From assembly GCA_950097015.1 (NCBI GenBank), contig CATNEN010000007.1, positions 11,905,001 through 11,969,000 of the forward strand: a stretch of 64,000 bases of DNA, read 5' to 3'. Below are positions 34,860 to 46,400 of the stretch, one piece after another; the first letter of the stretch is position 1; the number at the start of each line of letters is the position of its first letter. This DNA is from Macrostomum hystrix. Lineage: Eukaryota; Platyhelminthes; Macrostomidae. A program made the position numbers and the translations under genes. The notes under the pieces are model-generated. The model had not been told where the DNA came from and did no database searches. It saw only the letters and a program-made list of their open reading frames with translations.

Positions 34860-37800
34860 CCAGCCTGTTTATCTAGTCAAAATACAAAAAATACTATTTT
34901 GGTTGACATTAAAGCTGTTTGTATTTTTCTTATTGTGCAAGCTTTGTGAAGTATGTGAAGTTTGTGCTATATGTAGCTTTTTTATTATATTCTAGTAGGC
35001 ATTTCCCTAGCTAATGATAGGAAGCACCTATTTACCAACTAATTAAACTAAGCAATGTAAAGTTAAGTTTCTACCAAAAGACACAATTGCTACAATATGG
35101 CATTAAATTGCCAAATTCAGCATTAAATAGAGTTCAGCATTAAACCCAGATCTTTAAGTTACACTCACTGTCAACTAAGCTAGCTCACCATTGGTCTCTA
35201 TATATCAGTACATAAACAGACAACAAAGGACCTAGAGAGAGAACGCTTCTAACAAATCTAGAAAATGTTCTAATTGCTTTGAGAATAAAGAATTCAGCCA
35301 TTCATTAGTTTCTATGCATTGTGTGGTAGCCTAAAGTTTATCTCTCAAACTAATGAATGTCTAACTCACAATTGAAATAATTGATGAACATTCTTAGTGC
35401 CACTATATAATGTGTAGTCTAAATTTAAGGGTTTTTACAGGTAGGCACCTAGGCAGATTGGTGCAGGTAGGCTTTAAGGTGCAGATAAAATACAGATCAA
35501 AAGTAATGCATTCACATATCTATTTAAATGATTATTTTGAAATTAAAATGGAATTTTCAGCTGGTAATTTTTAAATAATATTGTTGTCTATGCTGGTGTT
35601 AAGCTGCATTGACTCACTTAAAACATTCTATAATGATTATGATGATATAATGATATTCAAAAAATTATGATCTATCATTCTATCATATCAATCTTGTTTA
35701 TGTACTATAATACTAAATTTTGAGTAGACTCTGTCTATCTGTCTGTACATTTTTGGTAACTTAGGGACACAGATGGGTCAAACTTAATGAGACTTGCACT
35801 AAAAGCCAAGTAAATAGTTTTGAAATAAGGACAATAGAAAAGGACACTAAACTGCTAATTTTAATTGATTGCATCAGTAATTTTCTCACTGTCATGTGTT
35901 ATAGTAGAGGGCAGGCAGAGTTTAGGTTGAGCAATACTTTCTTTGCCTAGGCCAACTGTCTGAGTGATTTGATTTGATTTGTAAAAAACGTACTTCAATA
36001 CATTTTAATACTACAATACTTCAACATAGCTTTAACTATAAGTAATAGAATGTACAGACTTCAATACAATTAAAATTGTTACACTCTGCAAAGATATTCT
36101 AATTTAAAAGGCTTTCTCAAGGCTTAATTTTAATTTAAAAGGCTTAATTTTGTTGACTTTCTCATCAAAAAGTGGCAGTGGCATTGTGAGGAAGTAAATG
36201 TCTGAACATGTTTCATGTCTGTTCTATAAATCATGTTCTAAATAATGGAAAGAGTTTTTTCTAAATATAAATGGCAACAGTTTTACATTTTATAGAAAAA
36301 TTGTTTTATACTTGGTGTTGAGGCACTTATAGAAAATAGAAATTTGAAATATTATTGTAAATCACAACTATGACCCACTTGCTACTAGTTTACTAACAAC
36401 TTGAACTGATTTGATTCAGAAGCAGATTTTGATACATTGATGGACACTGGAAGAATTCATATTGTAAAAAGGCAAGGATCTTCTAGCTATGAGATTATCC
36501 CAAAGCCACTTTAAGGTTTAGGAAAGGTGCATTTAGATTGAAATAATATGACTGTAAAATTACATGTACACCAAAGCTGCAGACTGTGCATTGATTTGAG
36601 ATCTGATTGAACATTAAAATGAAATTGTAGCATACTGACAAAATCTTCCAGCTCTGGGGAAATTGACCTCTCTGAGGGAAATCTGCTAACAGGAAATGGA
36701 GAACAGTTCACCATATTTTGTCAGTATTCATAGCTTAGTTTTCTCTAATCTGGAATGTTGCTTTCTCTCATTCATGATTTATTTTCCCTTGTCTATGACA
36801 CTGCTTTGTCTTAAGAGAGAAGCAAAGCAGAAAGACAAGAAGAGAGACAAAAGGGAAAAAGAAAAAAGACAGAAAAGAAGACAAAAAACAGAGATTAAAA
36901 AAGAAGGACAAAATCAAAGAGTAAAAGAGAGGAAGAAAAACACAGAGAAGAAAAGAAGGCAAGCAGAGAAAGAAGAAAAACAGAGAGAAAGGAGAGACAG
37001 AAGATAAGGAGAAGAAAAGCAAAGAGAAAGAGATGCAATAAAGACAGAGAAAAAGATAAGAAAACCAGGGAGGGTGGAAGAGAACCCTATTGGAGCCAAT
37101 AGGGGTTTTTGCAGACAGCGTCCAGCGCACTTGTGAAAAATTGCCTGCGCGGCTGCGCAGAAAGAAATTCCTGTCCACGCGGCCGCGCCTTGTGTGTGTA
37201 AAGTTGTCGAAGTATGTAGATGTATAACAAACAGTGTGCCCTAGCTTCGCAGTGCCCGAGTGCGAAAAGACAACCTTAGCTGTTCTAATTACAGAAATAC
37301 ACTACGGAGATCAAAAAAGGTCATTTGATATATGCGTCTTTATTTTTTGGAAAATCACCACATACCTGTTCTATCTTTAGAAATACACTACGGAGGTCAA
37401 AAAAGGTCTTTCGACATTTTTTCATGAAATCAATTATTACATTGAGTCAGACTGAATATATATAGCAGTTGTGGATTTGCGCTCTTTTTCTTGAAAACAA
37501 CTGTGCACCTGAGCACCTAGCAGGAGTGTCCTCAGCTTTTCTAAATTCGCTCCATTAGGGGAAGAGAAGAAAGTCAGAGAGAAGAAGAGAAGGGTACTAC
37601 GTTATACTCCTAAGGAGGGTCAGTTTGATTAGATAAAAAGCAGTCTATATCACTTGATAAAAGAAAAGTAAACTGTCAAACTTTTGTTTCTTTTAATTTC
37701 CTGTTTTGAATTAGCAAAGAAAATAATTTTCTTTTAAATAGGGGCCATGGAATATTTTTGTGCTCAAATTGAATATTTTGAGTTTACCTAATTTTAGAGC

Positions 37801-38362
37801 CAGTTTTACATTAGATAGAGTCAATGAAACATGTAATATAGTGATTTATTAGATTCCACCCAAGGGGACATAGTCAAGAAGGTGGCAAGTGTATACTGGA
37901 AAAGTTCACAGAAAAAAAAGTTATATGGCAAAAAATTTTGTGCACTAAATGTACACAAAAATAAATTGTGAACCTATAAAAACCTTGCTTGTGACAGTGC
38001 AAACCTTAATGGTCTGCTTTGCAAATCAGATAAAATATTTATAGAAAAGAGTTGCAGTAGGCAATACTTGAGAGACATACAGAACAATTTAAGAAAGTGA
38101 GGTAAGGCCTAAATGCAATTCTTTTATAATTTAATTCTAGTGCAGTTGAAGTAACTGATTGCAGGTTGCAAAAATTGGCCAGGTTACACAAATTAATATT
38201 TAATTCATTTCTTGCATGTCAAAAATGCAAATTATAAATTTTCAAATTTTGTTAAGATCATCATGTGAACTGTATATCAAGTTTTCATCCTTTATTTATG
38301 TTTCATTTCTTTCACATGCTTTGATTTCTATTTATATAGGTAGTGAAATGATGTTTTAAATA
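34860..38362. other. AT-rich spacer
   Basis: Nothing coding recognised. It includes a purine tract (36816-37080) and a short duplicated segment around gaaatacactacggag near 37290 and 37378, each followed by tcaaaaaaggtc. Confidence 0.55.
36816..37080. repeat. Polypurine tract (A/G-rich on the + strand)
   Basis: About 265 bp almost entirely A and G, dominated by gaaaga-like words. It explains Lys/Arg/Glu-rich and Ser/Phe/Leu-rich open frames on opposite strands. It could form triplex DNA, but no function is inferred. Confidence 0.85.
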
Positions 38363-38516
38363 TTAATTATTGTAAGTGCTTATTCCCATGGTCCCGTGCT
38401 GATAATTTCAATTTTGTCCACATGGATCCATGCCGATAATTTTCTGCTTATCCACATGGCAGCTTATATGAATAGGTCTACTTTCAAGTCCCTACCTATT
38501 CTTCTCTGAGCATAAG

Positions 38517-39654
38517 CATACATGTGCAACCTCCAAAATCTTAGCCGGCCGTGCGACTTAGTTTTTGCTCTATTTATGACTTAGTTTGCTCCCATTTGCT
38601 CTCTTAAACTCTCCCCTTTTTCCTTTTCTTCACGCCTTCCTTTTTTGTCCCTTGGTACCCCCTTTGATTTTTTGCGTTTGGTTGCCATAGTCAGGAAGGT
38701 GGCCTCTGAGGCGGAAAATTCCGGCGCACACAAAGGGTCTCGGAGCACATCGGCGCACAAGCGCGGCGCACACAAAGGGTCTCGGCGCACATTGGCGCAC
38801 AAGTGTGGCGCACACAAAGGGTCTCGGCGCACATTGGCCCATATGCTGCAGTACACACTATAAATTCCTAGAAGTCGTAATTTGTCGTAAATTGCATATT
38901 TGTTATTCTAACGGCATTTTTCAAATATTGAAATTGTTCATAATTTTTGAAATCGTATGATTGAACATCTTGTTGTATCATTGTCGTAACTCGTAAATAT
39001 TTTTCGTATTTCCTGTTTCCCATCAACTGTCCGAACTGTGTTACAACTTACAATTACTGCTTTTGTTTCAATTCAGTTTTTTTCAATATTACATATATTT
39101 AGCCAACACGCCGCAGATGGCTTCCCTTCTGGACGATGCTGCACGCCTATATTTCAAAGGCGACGAAGCGCAGTCTACGTCCACATCCCGACCCACTCTT
39201 TTTTGACCCTATAGGCCGGGCAAAAAAGAAGTATTTGGTCAGCAAGGTGGTCGACGTCCACCACGCAACTTCGAAGCCACACTGCCCGTACATTGCCGGA
39301 TCTGTGAATCTGTGATCTGCGATCTGCGATCTGCGATTTGTGAATGCGATAACCTAACTGTATGATGAACGTATTTTATTTCGTAACATTAATACATCAT
39401 ATAACCCTTAGGTTAACATAGGGTGCTTTTCTGTGTAGGGTCAGGGCTAGGGGTCAGCGCATAGACGGCACACAGATGGCACACAGATGGCGCACAGATG
39501 GCGCACAGACGGCGCACAGATTGTCCCTCCAAAATTTATTCCGGCGCACACTCTGCCACTTTCCTGACTATGGTTTGGTTGATTGGTTTTTGCGACTAAC
39601 CTTGCTTGGCCCTTGTTTCACCCGGCCGGTTCTGCCGGGTGTTGCGCATGTATG
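38517..39654. mobile_element. Family A transposon, copy 2, interrupted by a family B element
   Basis: Ends catacatgtgcaac / gttgcgcatgtatg, flanked by an exact 8-bp duplication, agcataag, at 38509-38516 and 39655-39662. Removing the inserted element and one 8-bp duplication leaves about 241 bp, matching the 281- and 250-bp uninterrupted copies. Confidence 0.92.
38685..39573 (+). mobile_element. Non-autonomous DNA transposon, family B, copy 1 (889 bp)
   Basis: Inverted ends ccatagtcaggaaggtggc / gccactttcctgactatgg; the copy is flanked by tttggttg at 38677-38684 and 39574-39581. Subterminal tandem motifs built on gcgcacacaaagggtctcgg (left) and ggcgcacagatggc (right). Uninterrupted family A copies show only one occurrence of the target site, confirming insertion. 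No transposase. Confidence 0.92.
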
Positions 39655-40485
39655 AGCATAAGGTTTTTGCTTCAGATTCAGAGTATAGTGTATAGTGTAC
39701 AATATCAATGCATAGGCCTAGTGTAAAAGAATAACAATGATGTGTGATAATATGTGTGACAAGTTTCGTGCTGACTAGAATTCTGCTGGTTGACTCATAT
39801 GATTTTCTTTGATAGACTTCTTACTTTTTAAGTCAATACAATTTGAATGAAAACACATAACGATGACATTAATGTTGGTTAATGAATGTGTAGGTTGAAA
39901 TGTAGAACACATTCGTAACACACTGGTAACTTTGTTGATCTATTGGCTTGAGGGTTCAACAAAACGTTCAAACCCGAAAGAGCCTTGTTTCAAAAAACAG
40001 AACCATGTGGATAAAATTGAAATTAACAGCACAGCATATTTATATAAAGAGTTTTAGACCTATTCATACAAGCTGCTATGTGGATAAGCAGAAAATTATT
40101 GGCATGGCTCTGTGTGGATGAAATTGAAATTAACGGCACTGCATATATAAAGAGTTGTAGACCTATTCATACAAGCTGCCGTGTGGATAAGCAGAAAATT
40201 TTCAGCACGGATCCGTGTAGATAAAATTGAAATTATCAGCACAGGACTGTGGGAATAAGCTCTGCCTTAATTATTTGAGATTCAAAATTACCCAACCTGA
40301 TAGATTATTCAGAAAAATGACTTGAACAAATTCAGCTAATGCCCAAAGCGCAGAGTCTGCCTAGTTTATATCTCACTATTATTTCAAGTGATGATCTAAA
40401 ACAGAGTAATAATAATATACTGTCAATAGCAAAAAAGTCCTAACTTATTTTAGCAGCAAAGTTCAAAGTTAAGCTATGCATATTT

Positions 40486-40507
40486 TAACCCTAACCCTAA
40501 CCCTAAA
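40486..40507. repeat. Short interstitial telomere-like repeat
   Basis: Just over three ccctaa units. Too short to be a chromosome end and surrounded by ordinary sequence. Confidence 0.8.
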
Positions 40508-41114
40508 TTTGCGATTTCAAATCATACTTTTCGAACTATTTTAGATAACTCGTTCTAGTTTGTAGTGGCCAACACTAACAGCCAAAACTCTTTGGATTTC
40601 GATAAAATTAGGAAAATATTAATTAAAATTATTACTTAAATATTCAAGTTACACATAAAATTTAAGTAGAGTGCAGCTATTAGGAAAAGTATAGTTATTA
40701 AAAATCTTTCAATAATCGGATTCAACAAAGAAGAATATTCGAGAAGACGGATAATAGTCTCAATAAACTGTTTTATATTAAGAATAAACATTATTCAGGG
40801 ATTTTGAGAATTTAAATTTAGATAAACTTTTTCTAGACTGTTCAAACTATAGCAGCTCATTTAAACAAACGCGTGCTTTTCGTACAAATTTCTAAGAGTA
40901 ACGGAGCCCCATAATTTAATTTTTTTGTTATAAAAAGTTACTTAACAACTGCTGATAAAAAAAAACAAAATAAAAAAATAGAAAGGCTACATGCCTAAAC
41001 CCTTTAAACCCGAAAAATTTTCCTAGCCCATCCTGAGGTAAATGACATCTCGAATCATAAATGCGCAATCATTTCTAATGGGTCGAACTTGGTTAAAACT
41101 GTTGTGGGTCGAAC

Positions 41115-41134
41115 CAAGGACCACTGTAGTATAA
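41115..41134. mobile_element. Fragment of the family D palindromic element
   Basis: Twenty bases identical to one outer arm of the element at 14847-14902, without the matching second arm nearby. A looser relative (aaggaccactgg) follows at about 41349. Confidence 0.5.
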
Positions 41135-41459
41135 CACGACGGGAAACTCAAAGATCGTGTAAATTTTTTGAAGGCCGATTTCCTGACAAAAAATACATTG
41201 CGGTCGCGGAGATAGGAAAAAGTCATTTTTTTCAGCATTAATCAACTATTGCTTTTGATCTGGAGCAAGTACAAATCCGTTTATCTTAGTACAGCATGCC
41301 CAACATTAAACTTATCTTGGTAGAACATGCAACTTCTCCCTTTTTGGAAGGACCACTGGAAGTAGTATGAATAATAACCAGTGTTCCTTGAAGCCTAGCT
41401 GTAGTGTCAGCTTGTTTGCCCTTCTATCTCCCGTGTTATTATTCAATACTTATTTTTAG

Positions 41460-43060
41460 ACACCCATGCCAAGCCGGGCTGGACCAGCCGGGGAAGCGGA
41501 CGCCCACCACCCCGTGAGCGCTACCCCTGGGCTACAGTCCCGGCCAATCAGCGAGCGACCCGGCATCACTACCTGTCTACCCTCGGCAAGAAGCTACCCC
41601 GGGGCTCAGAACGGCGGTCGCAAGTCTACTGTGATTTGTCGCCTTGGCTCAAGCTACAGCCTGGCATCCGCCTCTCACCGATCGACCTTAATTTGGGGTT
41701 AACATGACTCTATAAAAGGAAGCGTTTTGCAGTGACTTTTATCGTTCTCCGCAATTCGCCTCACACTGTGAGAAGCACGTGCAACTAGTCCACTTGTTTT
41801 GTCTCTCCCCGCCCGACCACGCTCCGCTTGTTCAGTTAGGTAGCTTTCGGCGCTACGCATCTTGAGAGTGCGCCGCTGACAAGGGTGGTCTAGATAGGCG
41901 CTTGTTGTCGAAGTCAGTGCGTGCTCTCCTCGGAGACTCCGCCGTCAGGCAGAAGGAGTGCCAACCGATAGGATCTGTCGGGGCAGCGCTGAAAGCAGAG
42001 CCTCTCGGGAAGAGTAGGGCGCGGATTAGGCCAGTTTAAGTAAAATTTTTATATCCAAATTGTTAGATCAACCCTCAAACTTGCTTTTCACTGTGAGCGT
42101 GCTATAATTTATTTCCGTGTGAATATCCTCATTCTGTCAGTGTAACTTTTAAATCAAGTACAGCAAGTAAACGAGATTCAAATCAATTCCTATTCTTATC
42201 TGGAATCTTAGCGAGTCACAATTGATTAAATCACTCCCAATCAATTTATTCGAGTCTTCGTGTTCATACTGTGTTATTCTTTTTCATTGGGAGTTTCGCC
42301 GGGCCGGAGGACGACACACGGGTCTCATCGCTTATCTATTCCGCTTCGCTCGCTACCACAGTCTCTCTAACGCTATTTAATTCCAGATTTCCCTGCTGCT
42401 ATTGAGACGATTGGTAGGACACCGACCCCGGTGTGAATAGTGAATACATGTAGTCGCTAGCTTTAAATTCCTCACGCTCCAGCTAGGACATTCATTTTTA
42501 TTACATATCCACCACCTCAGCTTCCGCTTTCTTTTTCTTCAGCTTTAGCTGCCCTTTTTCGCCACTTCGTCCACGAGCTCGATCATTCTCGACAATGCCA
42601 TAGTGCATGGCTTTTGTGATTTATGTACGTGTAGCACTACGAGTACCTTAAATGTCATGTTTATCTAGCTCCCCCCAGATTGGCCAGATTTCTCCACCCT
42701 AGTCGCTAGCGGGCTGTTACCAGCTGCCTCATGGACCGCTTTTGCTATCTTTTGCCACAAGTGCTTTTCTCCAGTTGACCCCGCGGTGGTTCATGAGCCG
42801 TTCTCCCGCCTACTGTGGCACATACTCTCCGCCACGTTTCAACGCTTTCGAATCTGCTGGAGCGAGATTGCACCCCGCAACCTCGATCGTCTGCACATCA
42901 GCATTATCCTTGCTCTGGACCAACACTCCGCCTTCGCCTGCCTCCGACTCGCTGACCGAGCCAGGAACACATCCGCTTCTCTCCCCATCTTGGTGAGCCT
43001 GCTTATTCTCCCATCTTCCTGCACTGCTCAGCGTATAACCATACATTAGCTTTCATATTT
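41460..43060. other. GC-rich island with a TATA-like box, identity unknown
   Basis: A GC-richer 1.6-kb stretch in AT-rich surroundings. A tataaaag motif at 41711-41718 is followed by a pyrimidine-rich leader. Open frames of 78-87 codons (for example 42742-42996 and 42786-43049) show no family I recognise. It could be the CEP72 promoter region, a decayed LTR element or an unknown gene's 5' end. Confidence 0.4.
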
Positions 43061-43498
43061 AGATGCGACCTGGTGGACAATGTTATGTTTTGTCTCCCTA
43101 TATAAAAATTTTGAGAGGACATGTCCCCTAATAGTTGGCTATGCCGCTATACACATGAACTAATTCATCCACTTTTACCATTCCGGTGTGCCATTGCAGT
43201 TAAAGAACGCTTTACCACTTTATTTACCTGTTGCTCTATTATTATATACAAGAAAAGACAGATTGAATATAAGAATCAAAACATGGTCAAAAATATACAG
43301 AGGGTCTTGAGGATTTATTTAAAAATTAGAATGCTAATGTACACTATACATTCCAAATCCGAAACGGCTAGTGAAAATACACGAAGAAGCTATGCTAGAA
43401 ATTAAACGTTTCGCATGCCTCTGAACATTGTGTCTACTAAACTAATTTATATGCATTTTAGTTGATTTTTCCAGAATAAGCACTAACGTCGTGCAAGA

Positions 43499-46400
43499 AT
43501 GACACTGATAATAACTTTAGAATGGATAACAGAAAAATTGGATCTAAAAGAGGAAAATCTGGGTATGCAAGCATAATCGCATATGGCTTATTGCGGCTAT
43601 CTATATGTTTATGAACAACATTTTTTAAACCAATGTAGTCTAGAACAGTTTCTTTTGATCTTGTTCTTTTTCATTAGTTTTTTAATAAGTACACATTTTA
43701 GTAAGTTATATGTAGTATTGTGTAAGAGTTGAACGACTTAACTTATGTGAGTAGAATCAGAATGCAGCATAAAGATTTGCGTTTTTTATTTTTTAGATAA
43801 AGGGCTGATAGAAAATGGCCTTCATTTTTCATTCGAATTTTTATGTTGTATTTTTGAACATTTAGTTCCATATAGAATGCTTCTAAACAAAGTCTTTCGA
43901 GCACAAGACAGATATCAATGCTCTTCTGGGCTTATGCTTAATAGTCACCAGGCAGTAAAATAAAAATGTAAAATATAGAATATTTACAGCTTTTCTGAGA
44001 GTTCGTTAAAATATTAAGTTAAAATTCTTGGTCATTTTAATTATGCATAAGTAAATCGACTTATGTCTCAACTGTTCATCGGACTTCCCGCGAAAAAAAT
44101 ATACTTTCACTGTGGCTTAATTATTCATAAATAATCGGTATTTTAGATAACATCAAGTCACTGTCACTACCAGGGCGTTATGACGAGAAAATATCAAGCC
44201 TTGGCTCTGCATTGGTTATGTTTAGCCGGTTAAAGAACCTGGACTTGTCTAGAAATTCATTAAGTTCATTAAGTGTAAGTGTTACTTTCCTTGTTTTTGC
44301 GTATTATATAAATTTTCCATTTCGAAGCATAGTTATTCGAATTATACGCTGTTATGCACACACTGCACCCAAATAATTTAAGTGACTGAGTTCGTCAAGA
44401 CTCGATAAAAGTATTCGAAAGGTATAATTTTTCAAGAAAACGATGGGGATCGTATCCTGCCATCCACACCAGTAAAAGTGTACGCACAATCTCTATCTCA
44501 GGTACGCCCGCATAATTAGCAACCTAGCTATGCACAATATTAATTGGGATCAACGCGCTAGTCATTATTAGAACGGGTTTTAGCTTGTAGTGATTTGCTC
44601 TAAATCTAGAGCGTGACGGCTTGAAGATTTGCGGATTCGATTCCCAACACCAACGGAAAAAAATGTGTCCTTACGCAAGACTTTTACTGCATAGCTCGTA
44701 ACTTTGCATTGATTCAGCTCACCCAGCTGTTAAATTAGCGGCATTTGTTTTGGTAATTGAGGGGTGTCAAGGGCTTCAATAGCTGCGGCTGTGCATGTGG
44801 CCCGATTGGGACAGGTGTAATCAAAAATATTCTAAGCTTTGTAAAGCTCAAATAAGGAATGAACCAGAAAGAAGCTTCTAATGAAAAGAAAAGTGTGCAA
44901 ACAGAGTTTTTGCTATTTGGAATCCGCGCAAGCAAACACTGCGGTCAGGGCAGACTTGGAGAGGTCAAAGTGAGCATGTGATGAGCCAGCTTTCTAGCTG
45001 AAATTTTGAGGTCCGTCCATTGTGCAAACAGCACTGCGCAACCGAGGCAGTTGCTGTCAATGAATTGTGCTGCTCAGATGCTGAGTATATATAGCTTTTA
45101 TTGCAGCAGAGAAGTATTTACAATAGGGCTGTTATGCAACTTTTGTGTGCAGACATGAATGAGCTTAAAGGAAACAGGCAAGGCATTCAAAATGGGCAAA
45201 AATAGTAACTTTTAGTTCTAAATTTCAATTGCACTCAAAGTTAAGTTTTTCCGTACGAAATATCGATACTGCCCATAATTCAACCACACCTTGCAACCCT
45301 TGCCACCAGGGCCTGGAGAGTCTCAGCCAACTGGCGTCATTGAACTTGTATTACAACTGCATAGACTCACTGACTGAGCTGCTCAAACTGCGCAAAAATG
45401 CCCGACTGCAGCAGCTGGACCTGCGGCTCAACCCAGTGTCTAGGAGTGAACCGGACTACCGGTTCTACCTGATACAGATGCTGCCGGAGCTCAAGCGGCT
45501 GGGTACGGTCCTGCCCGGTGTTCATACTCTGATTGTCTGTGGCCTGGGAGTGAGGCCTGCCCGGTGTTCACACTCTGATTGTCTGTGGCCTGGGAGTGAG
45601 GCCTGCCCGGTGTTCACACTCTGATTGTCTGTGGCCTGGGAGTGAGGCCTGCCCGGTGTTCACACTCTGATTGTCTGTGGCCTGGGAGTGAGGCCTGCCC
45701 GGTGTTCATACTCTGATTGTCTGTGGCCTGGGAGTGAGGCCTGCCCGGTGTTCATACTCTGATTGTCTGTGGCCTGGGAGTGAGGCCTGCCCGGTGTTCA
45801 CACTCTGATTGTCTGTGGCCTGGGAGTGAGGCCTGCCCGGTGTTCATACTCTGATTGTCTGTGGCCTGGGAGTGAGGCCTGCCCGGTGTTCATACTCTGA
45901 TTGTCTGTGGCCTGGGAGTGAGGCCTGCCCGGTGTTCACACTCTGATTGTCTGTGGCCTGGGAGTGAGGCCTGCCCGGTGTTCATACTCTGATTGTCTAT
46001 GGCCCGGATTGAGGCCTTGCTTCCTGCCAACTGATTTAGGACTAAGGCCTGTTTCCAGGGAACTGGCTTGCTGTCCGTCAGCTCGTGTTCCCAGTTTTTC
46101 CCAGAAATTTCAAGCAAATCCCTGCAAATTGATTAATCTAGAAGTCTAATCGGTTTTCCCTCGCAGACGATCGAAGCGTGGCAGACGCGGAACGCAACTC
46201 CGCCCTGCTGCACTTCACCTCGGACCAGGCTGCCGATCTCCGAGGCCTCGTGCGGCAAGACAGGGCTTCCACTCCCAGGTGCGCTTTGATAGTTTTCATG
46301 TTTTTAGAAAGTTTTGCACCGTTAATACTACTGCTTAAAGATACTATGAGCGTTTCTTTAAGCTGCGCTATCCTAATTAAGAGGGAGAGTTAATTTCGAG

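Larger units (their letters stand above)
38372..40266. mobile_element. Fold-back type transposon with long inverted arms
   Basis: About 110 bp at 38372-38482 reappear as reverse complement at 40150-40266. The shared outer end is gcttattccc, and the arms share ataattttctgcttatccac-type words. The right arm carries a second, partial arm unit (about 40005-40145). A 9-bp direct repeat, ttaattatt, flanks the element at 38363-38371 and 40267-40275. It contains the nested elements at 38517-39654 and 38685-39573; without them it is about 750 bp. Confidence 0.75.

Noticed and set aside
36696-37178. Lys/Glu/Arg-rich protein or its Ser/Phe/Leu-rich antisense
   Set aside because: Product of a simple purine tract; no conserved features.
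40486-40507. Chromosome end
   Set aside because: Only about three telomere-type units, with non-telomeric sequence on both sides.
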